64,000 bases of DNA, from assembly GCA_029891345.1 (NCBI GenBank), contig CM057009.1, positions 230,879,178-230,943,177 of the forward strand, given 5' to 3'. How positions within the stretch are numbered: position 1 is the first letter of the stretch; each line of letters opens with the position of its first letter. Shown here in pieces: positions 23,562-33,419 of the stretch. The translations under genes were made by a program, and so were the position numbers. A model generated the notes under the pieces. The model had not been told where the DNA came from, made no database searches, and saw nothing but the letters and a program-made list of their open reading frames with translations. The DNA comes from Dryococelus australis. Taxonomy: Eukaryota > Arthropoda > Insecta > Phasmatodea > Phasmatidae.

Positions 23562-24420
23562 GTAGTAGGATATGGAGGTGTCTGGTGCAAGAGATCGTGG
23601 AGTAGGATACAGATGTGTCGGCCGCCATTTTATAATTTACCGTTTTCCCCAAAATTTTATTTTTTTCTCTCAAAACCGATTAAATTTTCGTAAAATGTCC
23701 ATTTTCCTCTTAAAATTCCTCTTTTTCCTAAAATTTTCCCTTTTTCTCCTTAAAAATGTCTAACCTTTCCCGGAGCAGGAGTACAAGATATGTGACTCAG
23801 GTGACCGGGATCAGAGACCCAGGTGATTAATATTAGCGACCCCGGGGTCAGGAGAGCAGGACCCATGACATTTGATCTTAAAATTTGACTCCAAAATCCG
23901 AAAAAAAACCGAATAGTTCCCTAAAAATTATAAAAAAGTATATTTAAAAATTATAAGTTAAATTTACTAAATTATTTATTTTTAATTTTAATTTCTGGAG
24001 TTCACCTTGTCCAAATTCCCCATTCCACCCTCTTAGTAGGTGCAGCTGTCCGCCATCTTGGTAGCTGCAGCCGGCAGCCATGTTTGTCGGTGCAGTCCAC
24101 CATCATGATAGGCGTCTGCCATATTACTAGGTGCAGTCCTCTGTGTTGGTTTTTTCAATCGTCATTGGTTTTAGAGTTTGTCTTTCAACTTTGTTCGACT
24201 ACTATATTATATTTCATATGTATTCATCGTCTACATGTCACTAGTTCATCAATTCACCCACCAGGCGACAGCCATATTTGTTTTTGTTGTAAATTATATG
24301 TGGCGCTGGTGGCACCCCTATATTGGATTATATTTTTAAACACATATGTGGCATTAATTTTTCGATTATGCCGCCATATATCGGTCTGTACCGAATGGCA
24401 TCATTGACCATTCCTGCAAA
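23562..24420. mobile_element. Left terminal repeat of the endogenous virus element
   Basis: Begins AGTAGGATATGG only ~58 bp after the end of the palindromic element, in the orientation of that element's left end. It carries 'ggccgccattttata', a 'ctcaggtgaccgggatcag' block (compare 15400-15422) and short 'aaaattataaaa' tracts. Several 'ccgccatcttgg' and 'gccatattact' phrases lie near 24050-24130. Viral genes start about 350 bp beyond it. AG at the start of a long terminal inverted repeat is the known Polinton/Maverick pattern. The matching right-hand repeat was not found in the window. Confidence 0.6.
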
Positions 24421-24769
24421 GTACTTAAATTATCATATTTAATATTTGTGTATTATTTGCCAACATGAGTACTTTTATTTAAAACTATTGTTTTATATAA
24501 AGTGGGGAGGTTTTTCAAATAAACGAAACATAACATATTTTACACACAACATTTATTTTACACATAATCAGCAAAAATATCAATAATTTTTATTAATCTT
24601 CTTCGGTGTTCACAGCTTGATGTCCGTCTCCGTGACCCAGGAATTGAAGCAGGCAGCAAAGCCCCACCTCTTGATATACGCCCATCCATTATGTAGTTTC
24701 AGCACCTTCTCGAACATTGAAGCTAACGATGTTCCAAGACGAATAAACAGTTATATTGTCAGCTGCGCT

Positions 24770-25808
24770 CATGAAAGTATTTTGACTGCCTTGTATTGAC
24801 AATTGTGAGATACAAGCCGGTCGTGAAGTATCAGGAAGTATGCGTACATGTTGGCAGGAATATTTCAATGTGTTGTGAATTCGATTCTGCAGTCGAACAC
24901 GTTGGAGGTAATACACTCCTACTTTTACTCACATCGAATACAGTGAGCATGGCCAAACTCTTGAAAGTGTCAGGGCTCAATACCATGTATTGGGTGCACC
25001 CATAGTATGTATTTGGGGATTGAGCATACATATGATATGCCAGCAGGTGCTGTTCACTTTCAGAGTTCGTGTTCATGTCAATGTATGGTTGGCTTTCGCA
25101 ATTCAAAAATTGTTTCAGATTTTCTATTTGACATGTGTCGAACTGCGAATGGCTCACTTTTACATTTGGCTGTCTGCCAGTCTGTAGCCCAACGATGATG
25201 TATGTTGGTTTCTCAGAAGCAAAGCTGGACTTCACCATCCAGTTGATGTGCTGGCTTGCTGACAATCCAGGGTATGTCTCGAGAATCCACGACCTGACAG
25301 CCACATCGATATTTTTACAATCTTCCACATTCTGGAACATTTTCATGCATTTTACGGTGCTCGACTGCACATGAGGCAGCATCCATTCAACAGACTCTGG
25401 CTTCAGTTCTGCTGCCTTCAGGATTTCTCCCGTACCCACGATGGTGTCCACATGCATATTAGTTAAGAGCACCACCAGTTCCTGGTTCGAACTGAAGATA
25501 ATAAATTTGTAGTCTTCGGCAAATCCAAATAGCATGGAAAGCAGAAAGCATACTTTGAACCTGCCTTCGCCATAAATTGGAACTTTCTAGGCATCTTCGA
25601 TTTCCCAGGCTGCCATCTTGGCTGCAGACAACTCATTCATCACGAGCGAAGGTAATTTTTGATCATTCAGTTTATGCCCACATCTCGTGACTAGTTCACC
25701 TCGTCGACACAATTGAGAAAGTATGCGATGTGATCGATCAGGTGAAAAATTCCATTCCTCATTATATTTGTCGATGCTAGATTGGACCCATCTTATTTGG
25801 TAAGATTC
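24770..25808 (-). pseudogene. Major capsid protein, double-jelly-roll, endogenous Polinton-like virus (broken)
   Basis: The longest viral frame is 25535-24831 (234 codons). It starts within MLFGFAEDYK and contains WMLPHVQ, the VRSWILETYP segment and a SFASEKPTYIIVGLQTGRQ segment. Further on are NLKQFLNC and a YYG motif. These are the landmarks I know from arthropod endogenous double-jelly-roll capsid proteins, which build the pseudohexameric trimers of the icosahedral shell. The homologous reading continues upstream to about 25808, interrupted by an in-frame TAG at 25589-25587. At the 3' end a frameshift near 24865 moves the conserved C-terminal stretch (with LHDRLV) into another frame, ending in TGA at 24770. 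The rough family size is reached only by joining these pieces. It is the last of four minus-strand structural genes. The gene is dead as it stands. Family assignment is strong; the exact viral clade is inferred. Confidence 0.85.
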
Positions 25809-26084
25809 CCTTTATTCGCAGGAAAGACTGGAAAGGAAGAATGCAGATATAGTGGTGTTGGACTGCTATCCCATCTTACTATAGTAGTGTGTATGGCCCG
25901 ATGAGGAAAGGCTGATGCACATGAAGTTCCAATTTTATTATGCTGTTTTAGAAAATGGTTGGCAATTGGTTGATTAGGAAATATTCATTGGTGGTCGACC
26001 TCGTATCCAAGACTGCAAAGGAAAATCTTAGTAGTACATGTCTTGGAGACCTGTGAGTAATGATTGCCAGTTTTGCACAACACT

Positions 26085-26762
26085 TTATTTTATAGCTTCG
26101 GTCGAAAAAAATTTTATTTCCATCTTCTCAAATGCAGCCGTAGAGATCCCCAACTCTCCACCCTGGTTGACGACTGTCACAACACCCTCGGGTGTTCTCT
26201 TAGCACTGCCAGAAAGTAAATGATGCTTTGCAGTGCCACGACCAGTTTAAACCTGAAGGGATCTTAGGTGAAAATTCGTGCAGTGTATTGCTCGGCCTGC
26301 CATTGGTATATGCGCCGCAAACCCAAGTGCAATTCATTCATACTACATTGACTGGCAAAATGTTTAGGAGCCGGAACGTCACCTGGGTTTTGCGAGCTTC
26401 GTAGATGCGTGGCTCGAACCCCACCATTGGTCCGATAGTATCCGGTTCGTAAAGTAGATATTTTCGCTGCATCTGATAACACTCTTCAGAGTATTGGGAT
26501 TCCCATGTAGTTCGAACTCTGTGTCAGGAGACAGCGAATCTTCACTGTAACCTGCAATGTCGTCTATTTCATAAGAGCCTATGGGCAGCAACACCTCATC
26601 AATGTTCGGTATCGCAAAGTAGGTTTGAAAATCGACAAGGCCTATACTCCATTCCCCTTCCAGATCGTCTGGCAGAAAATGTACCGCACATAGCTTGGAG
26701 TTAAGGCCCGTCAAGGTAATCATTATCGATATGACTGACTGTTTCCTCATGGTGTATAGCAA
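26085..26762 (-). pseudogene. Second structural protein of the endogenous virus (broken)
   Basis: The frame 26762-26379 has a GLVDFQTYFAIPNIDE motif about 45 residues in, followed by the IGSYEIDDI segment. Both are typical of the protein encoded next to the capsid gene in arthropod Polinton-like elements. A frameshift near 26400 moves the homology to the frame of 26482-26264. A further break leads to a C-terminal stretch containing VVNQGGELGIS near 26198-26110, ending in TAA at 26085. It starts 11 bp after the end of the protease remnant, consistent with a compact viral gene order. The role is probably a minor capsid, vertex or spike component. I know the family by pattern only and cannot assign a fold from sequence. 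Confidence 0.7.
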
Positions 26763-26772
26763 TTCTGTACAA

Positions 26773-27112
26773 TTACTTGAACGAGTAAACCAGGAAGTGA
26801 AGACACAAATGTCTACATTTCCACGTGCTCATTTTCATAATTGAATGTCAGTTTCTTATATTTCAAATATTCGCACAGGGTGCAATTTTCCAAAACTCTC
26901 ATAATAGTATGTGTGCCCATTTTTACTTAAGCTAGCCAGTGCATACTGGGCCCAGCTGTCGGATCCAGATTTGTTACAGTACATTCGTGTCTCTTGGGTT
27001 TAGTGGGCAAATCATCTCTAACAAACCCTCCTACAAAATTAGGTATTTTCAATTTGCATGCAAACAGTTCGAAATCCACATTCGTGAGCACTCTTTTCGG
27101 TAGAGATTTCAT
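26773..27112 (-). pseudogene. Adenain-like maturation cysteine protease of the endogenous virus (broken)
   Basis: The open frame 27112-26927 (61 codons) begins MKSLPKRVLTN and contains GGFVRDDLP, then GPSMHWLA, which carries the catalytic His followed by Trp as in adenovirus-type (C48-like) proteases. A TAA follows directly. The homologous reading continues past it with a THTYYYESFG segment, where the expected Asp is replaced by Glu. After a frame change comes KCRHLCLHFL, whose Cys region corresponds to the nucleophile, with the usual Gly changed to Arg. In Polinton-like viruses this enzyme cleaves capsid precursors during maturation. The family is normally about 150-200 residues; the length here is reduced and the gene cannot be functional. 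Confidence 0.75.
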
Positions 27113-27161
27113 TATTGCCTCTTACTGCTGCATCACTTTCTCACACTCCACCTCCTACTGG

Positions 27162-27840
27162 CTATGGCCTTAGGTAGAATCCTTGGCCATTTATTTTACC
27201 CATTGCGATAGCTTCCATATTTGCATAGTGTCTTTGTGCCTCGGACAACTGCTTCCGTTCGTTCTATTCTCTGTTGACGTTCTGTTCATTGCTCCAATCA
27301 AGCCTCCGAGGGCACCGAGTGCAGGGAAAAACAATGGAAAAATCCAGCAGTATACATTTTCTTAGCTTTGTGTGCTTTTCTTCCTTTCGTCGCTGCTTTA
27401 AGTTTCACTTGTGCCTTCTGCTTGCTCTATGTACCTGTTCCCATTATAATTTGGGAATTTCTCTAGCTCTTTTAACCTATGCCCTTCTTCACTTTGGTCT
27501 TCATCATGTTGGAACGCCTCAATCTGCTATGTTTTCTCAAAGTTCAGTGTCTGATGATTTTATTATTACCTCTGTCTTCTGTGCAAGTGTCCTGTATTCC
27601 TGGTGTATGTCTTGAAGATCCTTGTGCTGGAAATAGGCAATGTTGAGCTGCTTGCACACATCGCCCAGAGCATTTATGCCCATATTTTTGTGTGACAGAC
27701 TTTCTGCTAGCTGGGTTCCTGGTCTTCAGAACATGTGTATTGGAATGTGCAGCTCGAATGGTAGACTGTTGATCAACATATCAACGATTATGCTTCCAGC
27801 GATGATCTTACCTCTTCGAAACGTCGCAGTGAGCTGAGCA
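27162..27840 (-). pseudogene. PLA2-like minor virion protein of the endogenous virus (broken)
   Basis: On the minus strand the reading starts near 27840 and contains INSLPFELHIPIHMF, a TGA, then RPGTQLAESL, NMGINALG and DVCKQLNIAYFQHKDLQ. The order (calcium-loop-like PGT, then Cys and AY with a charged helix) matches the phospholipase-A2-like domain of minor capsid proteins in Polinton-like and parvovirus-like systems. The catalytic His-Asp pair is replaced by Leu-Asn, and the loop Cys and Gly are lost to a stop and Arg. Farther on, in shifted frames, there are a basic Lys/Ala-rich part, a hydrophobic glycine-rich segment (FFPALGALGGLIGAM) and a GQGFYLRP ending before TAG at 27162. The family role is membrane penetration during entry. 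It is broken several times and lies divergent to the zinc-finger ORF with ~80 bp between. Confidence 0.7.
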
Positions 27841-27921
27841 AGGAAAGTTTAAGTTATTAACTTTATAAACTTTTGTTTCAGTATCATTCTATGCTTGGAA
27901 GAGTACAGATTTAAAATACCA
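27841..27921. promoter_or_regulatory. Divergent intergenic region between minor virion protein and zinc-finger ORF
   Basis: About 80 bp, AT-rich, with 'acttttgtttcag' just before the zinc-finger frame. This could be a bidirectional promoter or a 3' splice acceptor (tttcag). No TATA box is placed with confidence. Confidence 0.3.
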
Positions 27922-28380
27922 ATGATGAATCTGCTGTGTCGCTTCTGCGGTAAAGCATTTAAAGCTCTGTGCAGTGTGGGTCGACATGAAATAATGATCT
28001 GCAGAATCAAAAGTTCAAGAATGTTATTTCAATGCATTTTCTGCCAGAGACAATTTACTCGGAAATATGCTTTAAAGATACATTCTAAAACCTGTAGCAC
28101 CATTTCTGGGCATCCAAATCAGCACCACTTGCACCACAATCAGCACTACATGCTCCACAATCAGCACCACATGCACAGCAATCACCACCACAATAAGCAC
28201 CACATGCACCACAATCAGCACCACAAACACCACAATCAGCAACACACACACACCACAATCAGCACTACACACACCACAATCAGCACCACACACACCACAA
28301 GCCCCGCATTCACTGCAATCATCACCACAAGCACCACAATCAACACCACAATAAGCATCACACTTCACACCACAATATAG
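27922..28380 (+). CDS. C2HC zinc-finger protein with His/Asn-rich tail (virus-associated)
   Basis: An open frame of about 152 codons from the ATG at 27922; the frame is open somewhat farther upstream. It contains two fingers, LCRFCGKAF...RHEIMIC and FQCIFCQRQF...KIHSKTC, both of Cys2-His-Cys type. Then comes a ~90-residue tail of His, Asn, Gln and Thr encoded by a CACCACAATCAG-type minisatellite. It has no stop or frameshift, unlike its neighbours. The fingers match the inner and outer zinc-finger pieces of the 15.1-23.5 kb palindromic element, tying the two elements together. A nucleic-acid-binding role is possible; its true function is unknown. The minisatellite has probably replaced or extended the original C-terminus. 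Confidence 0.6.
   Translation: MMNLLCRFCGKAFKALCSVGRHEIMICRIKSSRMLFQCIFCQRQFTRKYALKIHSKTCSTISGHPNQHHLHHNQHYMLHNQHHMHSNHHHNKHHMHHNQHHKHHNQQHTHTTISTTHTTISTTHTTSPAFTAIITTSTTINTTISITLHTTI
28110..28375. repeat. CACCACAATCAG-type minisatellite within zinc-finger ORF
   Basis: Imperfect 12-18 bp units (accacaatcagcaccacatg and variants). It encodes the His/Asn/Thr-rich tail in the plus frame and a Val/Cys-rich frame on the other strand, which is a shadow. Confidence 0.9.
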
Positions 28381-28409
28381 TAGTGGTAACATGAATATGT
28401 TACACTACC

Positions 28410-29505
28410 CACTGTAAAAAAAAGTGTAAAAATACATGTACAACATTTGGGTAGTTTTAATTTTCTGTGTGTAATATGTAAAAACAAATACAGTACATGT
28501 AAATTTACAGCAATGCAAACCTTTATTCATAATAAAGTACAATGAGACTGTAAAAACACAAATGTACTGGTATATTAACAATAAGAGGGGTGTAAATTTA
28601 CAAATTTGAAAGTATGTGTAAAAATCCACGAGCATAAAGTACTAAAACCAAAATATGTGTATTTTTACAACTACGCCAATGTTATATTGAAACATGTACA
28701 TCGGTGTAAAATATTGTTCTGTTTCATTCAAAAGGCAGTACAATTAATTTTGTAGAAAACACATATGTACTCGTATATTGATATTTAAAAGGGTGTAAAA
28801 TTGCACATGTAATAGTATGTGTAAAAATACCCAAATGCAAGGCTTTGTATAACTCTATTATGTACATAAATGTTGTAATTACAATTGCAGCAAATCTGCG
28901 ATTTTACTTTTTTGTTAGTGTGAAAATACAATTGCGCTGTTTGTGTAAATTTGCAGCATGTGGCAGGAAATCTATAATTTACATAGTCAAATTGCATGTA
29001 TGGAGTGCATGTTACTAAACATCATAATAAGTTAAAATTACAAACTGATATGGTAATATTACACCTGCAGTGTATGTGTTAATTTTGGTATGATTAAACA
29101 GAAACAGATTGGTGTACTAAAATTACCATAACAATGATTGTGTTAATTTCCAATGTGTGGTGAAAATTAGTAGCAAGTATAGTAAAATAACATGTACAGA
29201 GTACATGTGAGTGAATGTGATGATTAGTAAAATAAACTGACCGGTATGATAAAATTACACTAACAAAGTTTGTGTAAATTTATTATGTGGATTGATATTG
29301 GTAGCAAAAAAAGTAAAATGACACATACAGAGTACGTATAATTGAACATAATGCATAGTAAAATTACACTGGCATTGTGTTTGTAAATATACACGGGACA
29401 CACAGTAAAAATACATGTACACATGTACGTGTAAAAATACACGAACATGTGCGGAGATTGTGCTGCCACGTACATTCGTGTAAAATTACACATTTTTTTA
29501 CAGTG
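28410..29505. mobile_element. ~1.1-kb non-autonomous CACTG-ended transposon (EnSpm/CACTA-like)
   Basis: The left end is CACTGTAAAAAAAAGTGTAA. The right end is its near-inverse, '...tacacatttttttacagtg'. Between them are many degenerate direct and inverted copies of 'gtgtaaaaatacatgtac' and 'tgtaaatttac', the dense subterminal-repeat pattern typical of CACTA elements. No transposase is encoded. It separates the zinc-finger ORF from the ATPase remnant, so it inserted after the virus was endogenised or during its decay. A clear 3-bp target duplication was not seen (acc on the left, tat on the right). Confidence 0.65.
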
Positions 29506-29544
29506 TATATTTCCAACGTATCGCGACATGCATGCCTTTTTTCT

Positions 29545-30147
29545 AATACAGTTAAGTGCATCATCGAGGGACCATCAAATTGTGGGAAACCATAGCATCC
29601 TACTGAGCCTGCTGGAAGATGAAAACATCCTTCGGTTCGAGAATGTGTACCTATATTCAAAATCACTCCAACAACCGAACTACTGGCGATTGACATGCAT
29701 ACTGAAGGCCATGGAAGCCATGAATTATTTACCATGCAGAGATAACGAAGCCGTCGTACCTCCAAACGAAGCACTGTGAAACTCGATATTTGTCTTCGAT
29801 GACACGGCCTGCGAAAACAAATTTGTATTCAAGAATACTTTAGCATGGGACAGCACGCGAATGTGGGCTGTAGAACCTCGGCCAGACTTATTCTTGCATA
29901 CCCAAACAGATGCTTCTCTACAATGCTAACATGTGGGTGCTGTTTCGCATGGGTGGCATGAATTTGCAGCATGTTTACAATGATTATGTCAATATGTACG
30001 TACATGATGCAATCAGATTTAAAGATTCTGTGTTCTTTGTGCTGGAAATAGAACTATGGATTTTTGACGATCATAAAGGACTGGCTCCTACATAATGGGA
30101 GGTACAGGCGTGGGTTCGATTTGTTTGTTGCCGGCCATCGAGAATGA
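29545..30147 (+). pseudogene. A32/FtsK-like genome-packaging ATPase of the endogenous virus (broken)
   Basis: Walker A is seen as KCIIEGPSNCGK near 29554-29592; the next residue is Pro instead of Thr/Ser and a TAG follows. In the next frame the reading continues with LLSLLEDENILRFENVYLYS and SKSLQQPNYW to a stop at 29779. NSIFVFDDTACEN then carries the Walker B Asp pair. After further frame changes come MGGMNLQHVYNDYVNM and finally RYRRGFDLFV near the TGA at 30147. These landmarks in this order are those of the packaging ATPase of Polinton/adintovirus-like viruses, which pumps DNA into the capsid. At least two frameshifts and several stops are present. It lies on the plus strand, divergent from the capsid cluster. 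Confidence 0.85.
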
Positions 30148-30560
30148 GTTAGAGCAAATTGAAATTCGGGCAAAGTAGCCTCAAGTTGCATCTTCAGAAA
30201 GATGGCGGTTTTAGGTTGTCTTATAGCAGGAAACAATAGAACTTCTAATGCTGATAGAAAATAATTCGAAACGTTGGCGAACCCAAACGATTCAAGGATG
30301 CTGCTACTAATAATTTTGTCCTCAAAACTGATAATGGAATCATCTCGGAACTGCGCAGTATGTTGGCCGAACAGAACATATTCATTCTGAACTACCTGTC
30401 TGAGCTTGGGGCGAAGATGAAGCATGTGAAGACGAAGATTGTCCGCGATATGGTAGCCTTGGACAAGAATATGATGAGTGTTCAAGCCAAATTATCGACA
30501 CATTGAATGTAGCAACTGCACAAAATGAAGAGAATATGAAAAACCTGGAAGACTGTATGT
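30148..30560 (+). pseudogene. Coiled-coil protein next to the packaging ATPase (broken)
   Basis: Directly after the ATPase, a frame ending at 30505 reads ...IISELRSMLAEQNIFILNYL, followed by a Lys-rich heptad-like stretch ending VQAKLSTH. After a frameshift the helix-like reading continues as AQNEENMKNLEDCM to a stop near 30560. Upstream at 30150-30290 the frame is broken by several stops. Charged amphipathic helices suggest a coiled coil. A coiled-coil ORF next to the ATPase is usual in these elements; I cannot name its role. Confidence 0.4.
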
Positions 30561-30737
30561 GACATACATTCACTTACTGGTTTTTCCATATCATCACGAA
30601 AACTGATATTCAAAATTACAGTAGGGACATATTGAATGTTTGCAGCGAATGCCTGGGCAAGACCGAAATTATTTTGATGGCGCCCCAAAGTTTAACCTAT
30701 AAAACAGAGCAACAGTATAAACATTTATTCATTAAAT

Positions 30738-30815
30738 GTCGGACATTGCCAGCGAATTACATCAGACGATTCAATCTATCTGCTCAGAGTATTTTCTCGC
30801 CAAGAGAAACTAATA
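30738..30815 (+). other. Short ORF after the virus cluster, unrecognised
   Basis: A 25-codon frame starting MSDIASELHQTIQ. It may be the first codons of the next viral gene, after which the element is truncated. Nothing similar to a polymerase or integrase follows. Confidence 0.2.
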
Positions 30816-30849
30816 TTTCACGCGACCTTATATAGACCTTTTATGGTAC

Positions 30850-31730
30850 CGACATACACTTGTATAATAATGATTGAATAATATTTTTTATGTAAATTTT
30901 AATAAATAAATCATTTTCGGATAATCAGTAAATGGGGAAAGTGTTAGAGTAAATATGTCATTGCTGGATATGCATTTGCATAAATAGTCTGTCTATCGCT
31001 AAGTACACAAATGCGTGATTAAATAATTTATAATTAAACATTCTCTCACCAAATAATGCACTTCTATGAGTTGTGTCACACTGCCTGTGTTGCGTCTATC
31101 GCAGCCCCGATCTCTACCACATCCAGACATAAACTGAACATTTCATAAAATAAATCCCAACCTTTTATGTTAAAACACAAAACAATATGGCCACCTATGG
31201 TGTGTGTGAAATAAAAGCTCTTTGTATGCACACTTGTGTAATTAAACTTTTTGTAATTGTGACTAATGTATAATTAATTGGTGAACATGGAAGTGCATCC
31301 ATATATTTAATTAATCGGTTTATTTATTCATCGCACAATTCAATTTCCAATATGGTCGCCAATATGGAGTATAAGCATTCATATTGGAGACTGGAGCTCA
31401 CTTTGCTGTGAGGAGCATCATTGTGCGGACATGTAATTAACTTTTGTACGCGTTCAATTGGTAATTGCGATATATAATAATTCATGGATACATACGGAAG
31501 GGTGCAAGTGCACAAATATATTAAATTAATCGAATTGTTTATTGTGAGATTCAATTATTTAATTCATATGCAACAGGGCTTTCAGTGTGGGTACTTGTGT
31601 AATTAGAGTTTGTAATTGCAACATCTAGTCTTATGATGCAAACAAAATTTCGTTAAAAAATTCAGTGTGTGTAATAATAGAGAATTAAATAATATAATTA
31701 AATAAACTAATAATTTATTCAATTCGAGAT
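30850..31730. repeat. AT-rich DNA with loose ~215-360 bp repeats ('tgtgtaattaa..tttgtaattg')
   Basis: The phrase 'tgtgtaattaaactttttgt' near 31230 resembles 'tgtgtaattagagtttgt' near 31593. The phrase 'atatttaattaatcggttta' near 31302 resembles 'atattaaattaatcgaattg' near 31518. 'caatatggccacc' and 'caatatggtcgcc' phrases recur as well. It could be the eroded far side of the virus or another satellite. Confidence 0.4.
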
Positions 31731-33100
31731 ATACTCTTGGTAACTGTAATAAGTGCTTCAGAGGTTGGAGAGCGTAGAGGGGTGAAAATACACACACACA
31801 AGTACCCATGGGAGCTGCCGACACAATTGCTACAAAGGAAATTGGTCCGGGGTGGGGGTGGTGTGGTGCTGGGGGAAGCAGGCATACAACACCTCTCCGC
31901 AGGTGTTTGGCATTCCGAATCCAGGTACATACAAGTGCTCGTAATAAGCTATTTTAGGTGGAAACTAGGGCACAGGTGGGATGGGGAGATGGTTACTTAA
32001 ATCCCTGAGGACCTGACTGACTGGTTTGGTAGACAACCCGGGGAAGGGTACGGGTGAAAGCGAACACGCAATGTCACCCTGCACGTGGTACCTGGCACAC
32101 GCAATACTTCCCTGGAGGATACTTGTCGCCGACCAGCGAATGCAACTACCTGACGAGGCTGTAGAGGGAGACTAAGAGTGAATCTATATGGAACGCTCCC
32201 TCCTACATGCAGTCCCTCTCCCCTCCTCGCAACTGTATTCACTTCCAGCTCCCGAGCTGTCAACACCTCGTCATAGCTCAGTCGTACGCCGAACATCCGC
32301 CTGCGTAGACATGAACTAACTCTCTCTCCGCACTTGTAATAAATATTCAATGCACACTTTCCTCTCTCGGTACATGCAAGTGTGCATAATTAATTAATGC
32401 ATTTATATAATTTAATTATTTGTTACATTAGCAATTTAAATCATATGTAACATCACCTCACCTCCTCGCCAATTGCATCATCCCCTCCTCACGCCCACCA
32501 TCACAGCTCATTTCATAGTAACACTCCGAACTGTCACATCTAAAATGCTCCTTGTGACAATCTTGCTCAAACACCAAAACGACCACTCACAGAACGGGAA
32601 ACCCATATATGTTACTGCTCCCACCCCTCACAACTCAGTTACTCCCAGCTACCGAACCGACAACACCTGTACTTGACATAATTGCTAATTACGCAAAAAT
32701 AAAATATAATTACCCCCAACAAGCATCGAACCAAGCACCGGTACCTGCAACAACACCCCAGTCTGGCGGCCGGACGACACGACGGTGCCTGCTAGAACAC
32801 CACTTTACATCTCCGGCACACTCCCAGTGGCAGGGGGTTGGGGAAATGGGACTTCCAACTGTAATTTAATTACAATTGTAATTGTATTAAAAATCCAATT
32901 ACAATTACACATACACCCGGAATGCAATATCCCCGGAAGCACAATTGCACTGGGGGATAGAGGGAAGTGCAACTACATCATCGCCATTTTGAATAAATTA
33001 TATCTCGGAAGCCCGTATACTCCCTACTCCTATTACAATAAACACTTAAATGATTTAGTCCTATTAATTAGAAAATTACAGTCAGTTTATCTATACAAGT
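31731..33100. other. GC-richer non-coding block with a tRNA-like B-box on the minus strand
   Basis: Locally less AT-rich than its surroundings, with many overlapping ORFs on both strands and no domain. Around 32700-32745 the minus strand reads 'ggtgcttggttcgatgcttg', a B-box-like motif suggesting a tRNA-derived SINE, but no A box is clear. Between 32860 and 32910 'gtaatttaattacaattgta' forms small hairpins. Confidence 0.35.
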
Positions 33101-33419
33101 GATAGTGCACGAATTGTATGAGCCTCTCGCGAACTCCTCCATCTCTGTTCTGTCACCTTAATAAAATACACAATCTATCAATCGTTCGGGAGTACCCCGA
33201 TCGTACCCCACTGATGCTTTATGCTTTCAGGTCGCTGTCCCAACACTGGCAATAAATTTTATAGCTCACCGAGTCACCAGAAAAGTTTTCAGAACACTTT
33301 TCTGAAAGAAAACTGTCGTCGAAGAGGTAAGTCCTTTATCTATACCTGCACTAATCATTCTAGATTATTTCAAATGTACTCGCGTCCAGAAATAACCTAG
33401 TTATCTTCGATATGTTTCC

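Noticed and set aside
24990-25374. Plus-strand ORFs of 63-79 codons
   Set aside because: Antisense to the capsid protein remnant.
27183-27837. Plus-strand ORFs of 60-113 codons
   Set aside because: They lie opposite the PLA2-like minor protein remnant and have no domain.
28072-28392. 106-codon minus-strand ORF rich in Val/Cys/Gly
   Set aside because: Antisense reading of the CACCACAATCAG minisatellite.
30054-30485. 143-codon minus-strand ORF opposite the ATPase and coiled-coil remnants
   Set aside because: It overlaps on the opposite strand the plus-strand frames that match family landmarks, and has no recognisable domain; a shadow.
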